Notes under the pieces: generated by a model
What the model was told of the DNA's origin: nothing
What the model saw: only the letters and a program-made list of their open reading frames with translations
The model's database searches: none
Assembly (NCBI GenBank): GCA_019084245.1
Contig: JAHRFE010000026.1
Location: forward strand, 62,001-126,000
Direction: 5' to 3'
Origin: Hoeflea sp.
GTDB lineage: Bacteria > Pseudomonadota > Alphaproteobacteria > Rhizobiales > Rhizobiaceae
Length of the DNA stretch: 64,000 nt
Translations under genes and position numbers: made by a program
Shown here: positions 8,345 to 16,927 of the stretch, one piece after another
Position numbering within the stretch: position 1 is the first letter of the stretch
Layout of the letters: the number at the start of each line of letters is the position of its first letter

Positions 8345-8836
8345 ATGACTGTCATCTGGACAAAACACGGGATCGTCGAGAACGATCCGTGGATCGCAGG
8401 CGACGCGGAAAAGGCGCCCAAGCTCCTGTCGCTCGCAGACGCGCTCGCCCATGCACAGGACAACGCGCCCTTCGGCGTGGTGCTGCAGCCGGCCGACGAT
8501 GTGATGGCGCTTGCGCCGATTCTCGGCCAGGTGGCGATCATTGCGCTGAGCTTTCCGGCGTTCAGCGACGGGCGGGGGTTCTCCCAGGCCGCACTGCTGC
8601 GGCAGCGGCTGGGCTACAGTGGAGAACTGCGCGCCGTGGGCATTGTGCTGCTCGACCAGGTGCCGCTGATGTTGCGAACCGGGTTCGACAGTTTCGAGGT
8701 CAGCCATGCGCCGACCATCGCGCGGCTCAAGGACAATCGCCTGCCGGGGATTGATCTGCACTATCAGCCGTCCGCCGACCGGACCGAGGCCGGGCAAAGC
8801 TACAGCTGGCGCCGCACGGCGATCGTCAACGGCTGA
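8345..8836 (+). CDS. DUF934 protein, sulfite reduction accessory
   Basis: The 163-residue product belongs to the DUF934 family (often called an oxidoreductase probably involved in sulfite reduction), whose genes sit beside sulfite reductase in many proteobacteria. The conserved core is ALSFPAFSDGRGFSQAALLRQRLGY, in which the FxDGRGxS part is strongest. Function is unknown, and no cofactor motif stands out. GGAGAG lies seven bases before the ATG. It follows the reductase by 20 bases and precedes the ferredoxin by 16, consistent with one transcript. Confidence 0.88.
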   Translation: MTVIWTKHGIVENDPWIAGDAEKAPKLLSLADALAHAQDNAPFGVVLQPADDVMALAPILGQVAIIALSFPAFSDGRGFSQAALLRQRLGYSGELRAVGIVLLDQVPLMLRTGFDSFEVSHAPTIARLKDNRLPGIDLHYQPSADRTEAGQSYSWRRTAIVNG

Positions 8837-8852
8837 TCCTGGAGTTTTGAGC

Positions 8853-9188
8853 ATGCAGATTCACGTCACCGACCAGACCGGAACCCGCCACACGCTCGAA
8901 GCGCTCGAAGGCTTTCGGGTGATGGAGATCATTCGCGACTGGGGCCTCGACATCAAGGCCGAATGCGGCGGCGCCTGCGCCTGCGCCACCTGCCACGTCC
9001 ATGTCGCGCCGGACTGGACCGGCAAACTGTTTCCGATCGAGGCCGAGGAAGAGGACATGCTCGACCAGGCCTTTGACGTGCGCGACACTTCGCGGCTGTC
9101 CTGCCAGCTGCTGATGAGCGAGGAGTTGGACGGTCTCGAAGTGACGCTCGCGCCCGGCACAGAACGCCGGGACCGCGACGCGGCCTGA
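8853..9188 (+). CDS. [2Fe-2S] ferredoxin, adrenodoxin/putidaredoxin type
   Basis: The 111-residue protein has the ISC/adrenodoxin-type ligand pattern: ECGGACACATCHV gives C-x5-C-x2-C plus one extra cysteine inside the loop, and RLSC gives the fourth ligand. The acidic stretch EAEEEDMLD is the usual interaction face for redox partners. Its position directly after DUF934, 16 bases away with CTGGAG upstream, suggests that it feeds electrons to the sulfite reductase in place of a CysJ subunit. A link to the formate dehydrogenase operon further along is another possibility. Both roles are inference. Confidence 0.85.
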   Translation: MQIHVTDQTGTRHTLEALEGFRVMEIIRDWGLDIKAECGGACACATCHVHVAPDWTGKLFPIEAEEEDMLDQAFDVRDTSRLSCQLLMSEELDGLEVTLAPGTERRDRDAA

Positions 9189-9276
9189 TCGGCCGACGCC
9201 AAGGGCGCAATTCCGACATCGTGGCGTCGCTTGCGCTGCTTGCGTGACGCGGGCCGGTCATGCGACCCTGAAGTCC

Positions 9277-10173
9277 ATGATCGACAAGCTCGAATTCTTC
9301 ATTGTGCTCGCACGCGAACGGCATTTCGGCCGTGCCGCAGAAGAATGCGGCGTCACCCAGCCGACCCTGTCGGCGTCGCTCAAGCAGTTGGAAGAGCAAC
9401 TGGGCGTGACCCTGGTGCAGCGCGGATCGCGCTTTCAGGGGCTGACGCCGGAAGGCCAGCGGGTGCTGGAATGGGCCCGGCGCATTGTCGGCGACGCCCG
9501 CACCATGCGCGAGGAAATGAAGGCCGCGCGCAAGGGATTGTCCGGCCGCGCCCGTATCGCGGTCATTCCTACCGCCTCCTCGATGGTCACCGACCTGACC
9601 ACGGCCTTTGCGCAGAAGCACCCGGCGGTGACGCTGTCGATCACGTCGTGCACCAGCTACGAGGTGCTCTCCAAGCTTGAGAATTTCGAGATCGACACCG
9701 GCATCACCTATCTCGAGAACGAACCGACAGGCCGTGTCGCCACGGTGCCGCTCTATGCCGAGCGCTACCAGCTGATCACCTCGGCCGGCCAGCCGATGGC
9801 CGACAAGGTGACGGTGACCTGGGCCGAGGTGGCGACGCTGTCGCTGTGCCTGCTCACCCCCAACATGCAGAACCGGCGGATCATCGACCAGCACCTGGCC
9901 GAAGCCGGGGCGACCGCCAAGCCGACGCTTGAATCCAATTCCATGGTGGTGCTGTTTTCCCATATCCGCACCGGAAAATGGGCCTCGATCATGCCGGTCA
10001 ACCTGGCAGAGACCCTTGGGCTTGCCGGAGATATCCGCTCCATTCCCATCGTCGAGCCAGATGCCAGCCATATCGTCGGCATGATCGCTGCCCCTCGCGA
10101 ACCGCACACGCCGATCGTCTCGGCGCTCTTGCACGAGGCGCGGGTCTTTGCCCGCGTGCTGTCGGAACGATAG
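9277..10173 (+). CDS. LysR family transcriptional regulator, probable regulator of fds
   Basis: A 298-residue LysR protein has an N-terminal helix-turn-helix (HFGRAAEECGVTQPTLSASLKQLEEQLG) and a periplasmic-binding-protein-like effector domain from about residue 90. It lies immediately upstream of fdsG on the same strand, and a LysR gene next to fds is known from Cupriavidus (FdsR, formate responsive), so control of the formate dehydrogenase operon is likely. The start at 9277 (MIDKLEFF) matches the usual LysR beginning; a GTG at 9244 would add eleven residues. The sulfite operon ends 88 bases before it, so a role there cannot be ruled out. Confidence 0.85.
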   Translation: MIDKLEFFIVLARERHFGRAAEECGVTQPTLSASLKQLEEQLGVTLVQRGSRFQGLTPEGQRVLEWARRIVGDARTMREEMKAARKGLSGRARIAVIPTASSMVTDLTTAFAQKHPAVTLSITSCTSYEVLSKLENFEIDTGITYLENEPTGRVATVPLYAERYQLITSAGQPMADKVTVTWAEVATLSLCLLTPNMQNRRIIDQHLAEAGATAKPTLESNSMVVLFSHIRTGKWASIMPVNLAETLGLAGDIRSIPIVEPDASHIVGMIAAPREPHTPIVSALLHEARVFARVLSER

Positions 10174-10266
10174 AGTTTTTCTATTGCACCACGGATATGC
10201 TGCCTTGATACAAGGGCTTGTTGCCTGACAATGCTAATGGACGACATGCCGCCGGAGGAGCCTCGC

Positions 10267-10746
10267 ATGGATTCATGCCACATGGATGCGGACATTGCGT
10301 CCCGGACCGAAGCGATCGTCGGGCGGCTGAAGCCGCTCGAGGGGCCACTTTTGCCGATTCTGCACGATATCCAGGCCGAATTCGGCTATGTGCCGCAGGC
10401 TTCGCTTCCGGTGATCGCCCACGGGCTCAACCTGTCGCGCGCCGAAGTGCATGGCGTGGTCAGCTTCTATCACGACTACCGCGAAACACCCGCAGGCCGC
10501 CATGTGATCAAGCTCTGCCGCGCCGAAGCCTGCCAGTCCATGGGCGGCGACGCCCTTGCCGAGCGGCTTTTGGGGCTTCTCGGGCTAGACTGGCACGAAA
10601 CCAGCGCCGACGGCGCGGTCACGATAGAGCCTGTCTATTGCCTCGGCCTGTGCGCCTGCGCGCCGGCGGCGATGGTCGACGGCGAGGTCATCGGACGGCT
10701 GGATGCGGATGCGGTCCAGGATCTGGCGAAGGCGGTGCGGGCATGA
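10267..10746 (+). CDS. fdsG: NAD-dependent formate dehydrogenase gamma subunit
   Basis: The 159-residue protein is a NuoE-like thioredoxin-fold subunit carrying one [2Fe-2S] cluster. The cysteines C84, C89, C125 and C129 give the expected C-x4-C...C-x3-C pattern. It relays electrons between the molybdenum subunit and the FMN/NAD subunit of the cytoplasmic enzyme. GGAGGAG at 10252-10258 fixes the start at 10267; an ATG at 10231 has no such site. Its TGA overlaps the fdsB ATG by four bases, indicating translational coupling. Confidence 0.92.
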   Translation: MDSCHMDADIASRTEAIVGRLKPLEGPLLPILHDIQAEFGYVPQASLPVIAHGLNLSRAEVHGVVSFYHDYRETPAGRHVIKLCRAEACQSMGGDALAERLLGLLGLDWHETSADGAVTIEPVYCLGLCACAPAAMVDGEVIGRLDADAVQDLAKAVRA

Positions 10747-12299
10747 GCGTGAAGATCTACATCCCGGGCGATTCCGGCGCCCTTGCCGTGGGCGCGGACA
10801 AGGTTGCGATGCGCATGGCGGAAGCGATCAGCGCACGGGATCTCGATGTCGAGATTGTCCGCAACGGCTCGCGCGGCCTGTACTGGCTGGAGCCGATGGT
10901 CGAGATTGAAACGGCCGCGGGCAGGGTGGCCTATGGCCCGGTCAAGCCGTCCGATGTCGAAGGCCTGCTTGCCGCTGGTCTGCTGGAAGGCGGCGATCAT
11001 CCGCTCTGTCTCGGCACGACCGCCGACATTCCGTATCTGAAACGTCAGACCCGGCTTACCTTTGCCCGCTGCGGCATCACCGATCCGCTGTCGCTCGAGG
11101 ACTATCGCAATCATGGCGGACTGGCCGGATTGACGAACGCGGTGGCGATGAGGCCGGAGGCGATTGTCCAGCAGGTGACGGAGTCGGGCCTGCGCGGCCG
11201 CGGCGGCGCCGGCTTTCCGACCGGCATCAAGTGGAAGACGGTGCTGGAGGCCGAAGGGGCGCAGAAATACATCGTCTGCAATGCGGACGAGGGCGATTCG
11301 GGCACCTTCGCCGACCGCATGATCATGGAGGGCGATCCCTTCGTGCTGATCGAAGGCATGGCGATCGCCGGCATCGCCACCGGGGCGACCAAGGGATACC
11401 TCTATACCCGCTCGGAATATCCCCACGCCATCCGGATGATCACCCGCGCCATCGAGATCGCGCGCCAGAACAACATCCTCGGCCCGTCGGTTCTCGGCTC
11501 CGGGCATGCGTTCGACATGGAAGTCCGCGAGGGCGCGGGCGCCTATGTCTGCGGCGAGGAGACCGCGCTGCTGGAAAGCCTCGAAGGCCGCCGCGGCGTG
11601 GTCCGCGCCAAGCCGCCCTTGCCGGCGCACAAGGGCTTTCTCGGCCGGCCGACCGTGGTCAACAACGTGATCTCGCTCGCCTCCGTGCCGATCATCATGG
11701 ACAAGGGCGCCGACTATTACCGCGATTTCGGCATGGGCCGGTCGCGCGGCACCATCCCGGTGCAGATTGCCGGCAATGTCAGATATGGCGGGTTGTTCGA
11801 AGCGGCTTTCGGCATGAGCCTGGGCGAACTGGTCGACGACATCGGCGGCGGCAGCGCCACCGGACGTCCGGTCAAGGCTGTGCAGGTCGGCGGACCGCTC
11901 GGCGCCTATTTCCCGCGCGAGATGTTCGACACGCCGTTCGACTACGAGGCGTTTACGGCCAAGGGCGGGCTGATCGGCCATGCCGGCATCGTGGTGTTCG
12001 ACGACACCGCCGACATGCTCAAGCAGGCACGCTTCGCCTTCGAATTCTGCGCCATCGAGAGCTGCGGCAAGTGCACGCCCTGCCGTATCGGCTCGACACG
12101 GGGCGTCGAGGTGATCGACCAGATCGCTGCCGGCATCGAGCCCGAGAAGCAGAAGGAGCTCGTTGCCGATCTCTGCAACACGATGAAATTCGGCTCGCTC
12201 TGCGCGCTGGGCGGCTTCACGCCCTATCCGGTGATGAGCGCGCTCACCCATTTTCCGGAGGATTTCCGTCCGGTTCCGATGTCCCAGGCTGCGGAGTGA
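10743..12299 (+). CDS. fdsB: NAD-dependent formate dehydrogenase beta subunit (diaphorase)
   Basis: A 518-residue NuoF-like protein binds FMN and NAD and passes electrons from formate to NAD+. An N-terminal thioredoxin-like domain (about residues 1-120) is fused to the NuoF module, as usual for FdsB. GRGGAGFP at 152-159 is the NADH/FMN loop, GAGAYVCGEETAL continues the flavin site, and the C-terminal ESCGKCTPCRIG supplies the [4Fe-4S] cluster. The start overlaps the fdsG stop, and fdsA follows after four bases. Confidence 0.95.
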   Translation: MSVKIYIPGDSGALAVGADKVAMRMAEAISARDLDVEIVRNGSRGLYWLEPMVEIETAAGRVAYGPVKPSDVEGLLAAGLLEGGDHPLCLGTTADIPYLKRQTRLTFARCGITDPLSLEDYRNHGGLAGLTNAVAMRPEAIVQQVTESGLRGRGGAGFPTGIKWKTVLEAEGAQKYIVCNADEGDSGTFADRMIMEGDPFVLIEGMAIAGIATGATKGYLYTRSEYPHAIRMITRAIEIARQNNILGPSVLGSGHAFDMEVREGAGAYVCGEETALLESLEGRRGVVRAKPPLPAHKGFLGRPTVVNNVISLASVPIIMDKGADYYRDFGMGRSRGTIPVQIAGNVRYGGLFEAAFGMSLGELVDDIGGGSATGRPVKAVQVGGPLGAYFPREMFDTPFDYEAFTAKGGLIGHAGIVVFDDTADMLKQARFAFEFCAIESCGKCTPCRIGSTRGVEVIDQIAAGIEPEKQKELVADLCNTMKFGSLCALGGFTPYPVMSALTHFPEDFRPVPMSQAAE

Positions 12300-12303
12300 A
12301 CTT

Positions 12304-15189
12304 ATGCCCCTGATCCAGGAAATCGACTACGGCACCCCGGCCTCGAAGGCCGAAAAGACCGTCCGCGTGACCATTGACGGCACCACGATCGACGTGCCCG
12401 AAGGCACCTCGGTGATGCGCGCCTCGATGGAAGCCGGCATCCAGGTGCCAAAGCTCTGTGCCACCGATATGGTCGACGCCTTCGGCTCCTGCCGGCTCTG
12501 CCTGGTCGAGATCGAGGGCCGCAACGGCACGCCGGCCTCCTGCACCACGCCGGTGACTGAGGGCATGGTGGTCCACACCCAGACCGGGCGCCTGAAGGAC
12601 ATCCGCCGCGGCGTGATGGAGCTCTACATCTCCGACCATCCGCTCGATTGCCTGACATGCGCCGCCAATGGCGATTGCGAGTTGCAGGACATGGCCGGCG
12701 CCGTCGGCCTGCGCGACGTGCGCTACGGCTATGACGGCGAGAACCACGTGCGTGCGCGCCAGAACGGCGAGGCCAATCCGCGCTACATGGCCAAGGATGA
12801 ATCGAACCCCTATTTCACTTATGATCCGTCGAAATGCATCGTCTGTTCGCGCTGCGTGCGGGCCTGCGAGGAAGTGCAGGGCACGTTTGCGCTGACCATC
12901 GAGGGGAGGGGGTTTGAAAGCCGCGTGTCGCCCGGCATGCATGAAAGCTTCATGAATTCCGAATGCGTCTCCTGCGGCGCCTGCGTGCAGGCCTGCCCAA
13001 CGGCGACGCTCACGGAAAAATCCGTGATCGAGATCGGCCAGCCCGAACATTCGGTGGTCACGACCTGCGCCTATTGCGGCGTCGGCTGCTCGTTCAAGGC
13101 GGAAATGCGTGGGCAAGAAGTCGTCCGCATGGTGCCGTGGAAGGACGGCAAGGCCAATCGCGGCCATTCCTGCGTCAAGGGCCGCTTCGCCTGGGGCTAT
13201 GCCACCCACAAGGACCGGATCCTGAACCCGATGGTGCGGGAGAAGATCACCGACCCCTGGCGCGAAGTCAGCTGGGACGAGGCCTTCGCCCATGTCGCCA
13301 AGGAATTCCGCCGGCTGCAGTTCCAGTACGGCAAGGGCGCCATCGGCGGCATCACCTCGTCGCGCTGCACCAATGAGGAAACCTTCCTGGTGCAGAAGCT
13401 GGTGCGCGCCGGCTTCGGCAACAACAATGTCGACACCTGCGCCCGGGTCTGCCATTCGCCGACCGGCTACGGCCTCGGCAAGGCCTTCGGCACCTCGGCC
13501 GGCACCCAGGATTTCGATTCGGTCGAGCACACCGACGTGGTCATCCTGATCGGCGCCAACCCGACCGACGGTCATCCGGTGTTTGCCTCGCGGCTGAAGA
13601 AGCGGCTGCGCGCCGGCGCCAAGCTGATCGTCATCGATCCGCGCCGCATCGACCTGGTGCGCTCGGCCCATGTCGAGGCCAGCCATCACCTGCCGCTCAA
13701 GCCTGGCACCAATGTCGCGGTGCTGACCGCACTTGCCCATGTGATCGTCACCGAAGGCCTGTTTGACGAGGCCTTCATCCGCGAGCGCTGCGACTGGTCG
13801 GAATTCGAGGACTGGGCGGGCTTTGTCGCCGAACCCGCGCATTCGCCCGAGGCCACGGAGCAATTCACCGGCGTGCCGGCGGAAGAGGTGCGTGGCGCGG
13901 CACGGCTCTATGCGCGCGGCGGCAACGGCGCGATCTATTACGGGCTGGGCGTGACGGAACACAGCCAGGGCTCGACCACGGTGATGGCGATCGCCAACCT
14001 CGCCATGGTCACCGGCAATATCGGTCGTCCCGGCGTCGGCGTGAACCCGCTTCGCGGTCAGAACAACGTGCAGGGCGCCTGCGACATGGGTTCGTTCCCG
14101 CACGAGCTGCCCGGCTACCGGCATATCTCGGGCACGGAAGTGCGCGACGTGTTCGAGAAGCTGTGGGGCGTGGAACTGAACCCGGAACCGGGCCTCCGCA
14201 TTCCCAACATGCTCGACGCCGCCGTCGAGGGCACGTTCCGGGGCATCTACATCCAGGGCGAGGACATTTTGCAGTCCGATCCCGACACCAAGCACGTGCA
14301 GGCGGGTCTCGCGGCGATGGAATGCGTCGTCGTCCACGACCTGTTCCTGAACGAGACCGCCAACTACGCCCATGTCTTCCTGCCGGGCTCGACCTTCCTC
14401 GAGAAGGACGGCACCTTCACCAATGCCGAACGCCGCATCAACCGCGTGCGCAAGGTGATGAGCCCGAAGAACGGCCTGGCCGACTGGGAAGTGACGCTCA
14501 GGCTGGCGCAGGCGATGGGGCTCGACTGGAATTACAGCCATCCGTCCGAGATCATGGACGAGGTTGCGGCCACCACGCCGAGCTTCGCCAAGGTGAGCTA
14601 TGCGCTTCTCGACGAGAAGGGCTCGGTGCAATGGCCCTGCAACGAGGCCAATCCCGAGGGCACGCCGGTGATGCATCTCGATGGCTTCGTGCGCGGCAAG
14701 GGCAAGTTCATCCGCACCGAATATGTGGCGACCGACGAGCGCTCGGGCCCGCGCTTCCCGCTGCTGCTCACCACCGGCCGGATTCTGAGCCAGTACAATG
14801 TCGGCGCCCAGACGCGGCGCACCGAAAACGTCGCCTGGCATGCCGAGGACATGCTGGAGATCCATCCGCATGACGCCGAGCAGCGCGGCATCCGCGACGG
14901 CGATCTGGTCAAGCTCGCCAGCCGCTCGGGCGAGACAGCGCTGCGCTCGAAGATCACCGAGCGGGTGGCGCCGGGCGTGGTCTACACCACCTTCCACCAT
15001 CCCGGCACCCAGGCCAATGTGATCACAACCGATTACACCGACTGGGCGACCAACTGCCCGGAATACAAGGTGACGGCGGTGCAGGTGACGCCGTCGAACG
15101 GTCCGACCGTCTGGCAGCAGGATTATGAGGCGCAGGCCACGCAATCGCGCCGCATCGCCGCGGAAGCGGCGCTGGAGCCGGCCGAGTAG
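12304..15189 (+). CDS. fdsA: NAD-dependent formate dehydrogenase alpha subunit, Mo-bis-MGD
   Basis: The 961-residue catalytic subunit oxidises formate to CO2. The N-terminal NuoG-like part binds a [2Fe-2S] cluster (C52, C63, C66, C80) and a [4Fe-4S] cluster with a histidine ligand (H112, C116, C119, C125). Two more [4Fe-4S] sites follow at C178-C188 and C221-C231, and the cluster of the molybdenum domain is at C255, C258, C262 and C290. The active-site residue is a cysteine (C383 in RVCHSP), not selenocysteine. The length and layout equal the oxygen-tolerant Rhodobacter capsulatus FdsA. The C-terminal dinucleotide-binding domain is intact. Confidence 0.96.
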   Translation: MPLIQEIDYGTPASKAEKTVRVTIDGTTIDVPEGTSVMRASMEAGIQVPKLCATDMVDAFGSCRLCLVEIEGRNGTPASCTTPVTEGMVVHTQTGRLKDIRRGVMELYISDHPLDCLTCAANGDCELQDMAGAVGLRDVRYGYDGENHVRARQNGEANPRYMAKDESNPYFTYDPSKCIVCSRCVRACEEVQGTFALTIEGRGFESRVSPGMHESFMNSECVSCGACVQACPTATLTEKSVIEIGQPEHSVVTTCAYCGVGCSFKAEMRGQEVVRMVPWKDGKANRGHSCVKGRFAWGYATHKDRILNPMVREKITDPWREVSWDEAFAHVAKEFRRLQFQYGKGAIGGITSSRCTNEETFLVQKLVRAGFGNNNVDTCARVCHSPTGYGLGKAFGTSAGTQDFDSVEHTDVVILIGANPTDGHPVFASRLKKRLRAGAKLIVIDPRRIDLVRSAHVEASHHLPLKPGTNVAVLTALAHVIVTEGLFDEAFIRERCDWSEFEDWAGFVAEPAHSPEATEQFTGVPAEEVRGAARLYARGGNGAIYYGLGVTEHSQGSTTVMAIANLAMVTGNIGRPGVGVNPLRGQNNVQGACDMGSFPHELPGYRHISGTEVRDVFEKLWGVELNPEPGLRIPNMLDAAVEGTFRGIYIQGEDILQSDPDTKHVQAGLAAMECVVVHDLFLNETANYAHVFLPGSTFLEKDGTFTNAERRINRVRKVMSPKNGLADWEVTLRLAQAMGLDWNYSHPSEIMDEVAATTPSFAKVSYALLDEKGSVQWPCNEANPEGTPVMHLDGFVRGKGKFIRTEYVATDERSGPRFPLLLTTGRILSQYNVGAQTRRTENVAWHAEDMLEIHPHDAEQRGIRDGDLVKLASRSGETALRSKITERVAPGVVYTTFHHPGTQANVITTDYTDWATNCPEYKVTAVQVTPSNGPTVWQQDYEAQATQSRRIAAEAALEPAE

Positions 15190-15209
15190 GCGCGAAAGGG
15201 ACAGCACGG

Positions 15210-16040
15210 ATGGCGGACGCTCCATCAAGCACGGCCAAGGCCTCACGCATTGCGGTGCGGGCAGGGGTGGCGACGCCCGGAAGCCGGGCGCTGCCCGAGG
15301 AGGTCCCGGTGGCGCTGTCGTTCGGCGGAACCACGCAGGCGGTGATGATGGCGACGCCCGACGACCTGCAGGACTTCGGCGTCGGCTTCGCCCTGTCAGA
15401 GGCGATCGTCCGGTCGGCCGACGACATTGTGTCCATGGAGATTGTCGAGGCCGATCAGGGCTTTGACGTTCAGATGCAGCTTTCCGAGGATGTGCAAACG
15501 GCGTTCTCCGCGCGGCGGCGCAAGATGGCGGGACCGGTGGGCTGCGGGCTGTGCGGGATTGAATCGATCGAAGAGGCGCTCCGCGCCTTGCCGGACCGCG
15601 AGGATGTGGCGCTGGCGGTCGGCGCCGACGATGTGCGTGAAGCGGTGCGTTCGCTGTCGATGCACCAGAAGCTGCGCGCCGAGACCGGGGCCGTGCATGC
15701 CGCAGGCTTCTATGTGCCGGGCAGGGGCATGGCCTGCGTGCGCGAGGATGTCGGCCGCCACAATGCGCTCGACAAGCTGATCGGCGCCATGGCGCGCGCC
15801 GGCCTCAAACCCGCTGACGGCGCCATCATCATTACCAGCCGGGTGTCGGTCGACATGGTGCAGAAGGCAGTGATCGCCGGCACCGGGCTGCTGATCGCCG
15901 TCTCCGCGCCGACTGCGCTGGCGGTCAGGACAGCGGAGGCGGCGGGCCTGACGCTGGTCGGCATCGCGCGCGACGCCGATTTCGAGATTTTCACCCGGGC
16001 AGACCGGATCACACAAGGACGGACCAGCGATGTCGCCTGA
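15210..16040 (+). CDS. fdhD: Formate dehydrogenase accessory sulfurtransferase FdhD
   Basis: The 276-residue FdhD transfers sulfur from a cysteine desulfurase to the molybdenum cofactor of formate dehydrogenase, a step needed for activity. The catalytic CxxC loop is present as GCGLCG (C112, C115), and the motifs VREDVGRHNALDKLIG and SRVSVDMVQKAVIAG are diagnostic. It starts 20 bases after fdsA and overlaps fdsD by eleven bases, so it is made together with its target enzyme. Confidence 0.95.
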   Translation: MADAPSSTAKASRIAVRAGVATPGSRALPEEVPVALSFGGTTQAVMMATPDDLQDFGVGFALSEAIVRSADDIVSMEIVEADQGFDVQMQLSEDVQTAFSARRRKMAGPVGCGLCGIESIEEALRALPDREDVALAVGADDVREAVRSLSMHQKLRAETGAVHAAGFYVPGRGMACVREDVGRHNALDKLIGAMARAGLKPADGAIIITSRVSVDMVQKAVIAGTGLLIAVSAPTALAVRTAEAAGLTLVGIARDADFEIFTRADRITQGRTSDVA

Positions 16041-16263
16041 CAAATTGCGCTACCAGGCCAACCAGATCGCCACCTTCTTCGCCTCCCAGCCGGAAGCCGA
16101 GCAGATCGAGGGCGTGGCGGACCACATCAACAAGTTCTGGGACCCGCGCATGCGGATGCAATTGTTCGAGATCAGCGACCAGAGTACCGAAGGCTTCCAG
16201 CCGATGGTGTTGGCGGCGCTTGAGAAGGTGAAGCGGCCGGTAGGGGTTGGCAGCGCGGGGTGA
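16030..16263 (+). CDS. fdsD: Formate dehydrogenase delta subunit
   Basis: The small 77-residue protein (MSPDKLRYQANQIATFF...WDPRMRMQLFE) matches FdsD, encoded at the end of fds operons. In Rhodobacter capsulatus and Cupriavidus it is needed for a fully active complex and may assist cofactor insertion. AAGGACGG precedes the start, which lies within the end of fdhD. It is the last gene of the operon, with a 139-base gap afterwards. Confidence 0.92.
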   Translation: MSPDKLRYQANQIATFFASQPEAEQIEGVADHINKFWDPRMRMQLFEISDQSTEGFQPMVLAALEKVKRPVGVGSAG

Positions 16264-16319
16264 GGAAAGCGGTTGATCTTCGATCGTTCGGCATTCGTCA
16301 GCGGTGTGGATTGAGAGAA

Positions 16320-16365
16320 ATTGTCGCCTCTGCCGCTTTCTCAAAACACTGACATTTGCGACAAT
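16320..16365. repeat. Spaced inverted repeat between fdsD and the acetyltransferase gene
   Basis: ATTGTCGC at 16320-16327 is repeated in inverse as GCGACAAT at 16358-16365, with 30 bases between. It may be a weak terminator of the fds operon or an operator for the following gene. There is no T run. Confidence 0.3.
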
Positions 16366-16402
16366 AGAGGCTCTTCCGGCCAGGGGCTTATGGAGCTGAC
16401 CA

Positions 16403-16882
16403 ATGCATATTCGGCAAGCACGGCTGGAAGATGTGGATAGTCTGAGCGAACTGGCGATGCGATCCAAAGCATCTCATGGCTACGATCATTCCTTCATGGA
16501 AGCTTGTCGCGAAGAACTGCGGATCGACCAGGAAGCCCTTGCACACCGCGACCTGTGGGTCGCCGAAACCGATGCGGACGGGATCGTCGGATTTTTTGGC
16601 CTTTGGCCCCCTGAAGACGCAATAGCCGAAGTAGACCCGATGTTCGTTGAGCCAAGATTTCATGGGCGTGGGATTGGCCGCACGCTGTGGGATCATCTCG
16701 AGCAAAGAGCGCGGGATGCCAATGCGATCGCGATAAGGCTCGATGCAGACCCCAACGCGGTGGCCTTCTATGAGCGAATGGGATGTGTGATTATTGGCGA
16801 GGCTCCGTCAGGTTCAATCGCGGGTCGTTATTTGCCTCAAATGGAAAAGGCGCTCGCGGGACCGCAAGGCGAAGCCGACTGA
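16403..16882 (+). CDS. GNAT family N-acetyltransferase
   Basis: The 159-residue protein has the GNAT fold: an N-terminal MHIRQARLEDVDSLSELA, then the acetyl-CoA-binding motif V-x-P-x-FHGRGIGRTLWDHL at about residues 78-97 and the C-terminal AVAFYERMGCVIIGEAPSG. The substrate is unknown. GGAG lies eight bases before the start. It converges with lrgB, with a small hairpin between them. Confidence 0.85.
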   Translation: MHIRQARLEDVDSLSELAMRSKASHGYDHSFMEACREELRIDQEALAHRDLWVAETDADGIVGFFGLWPPEDAIAEVDPMFVEPRFHGRGIGRTLWDHLEQRARDANAIAIRLDADPNAVAFYERMGCVIIGEAPSGSIAGRYLPQMEKALAGPQGEAD

Positions 16883-16895
16883 GCAAAGTGTACCG

Positions 16896-16919
16896 GCCTG
16901 AAGGGAGCTCAGTTCAGGC
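16896..16919. terminator. Hairpin between convergent GNAT gene and lrgB
   Basis: GCCTGAA at 16896-16902 pairs with TTCAGGC at 16913-16919 around a ten-base loop, in the 45 bases between two converging genes. There is no clear U tract, so this is only a candidate bidirectional terminator. Confidence 0.4.
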
Positions 16920-16927
16920 GACTTCAT

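Noticed and set aside
12304-15189. Selenocysteine in formate dehydrogenase
   Set aside because: The active-site codon encodes cysteine and there is no in-frame TGA.
12244-15246. A 1000-codon open frame on the minus strand
   Set aside because: It is fully antisense to fdsA, which has all cofactor motifs. The antisense frame is rich in His, Gly and Arg, as expected from the opposite strand of GC-rich coding DNA.
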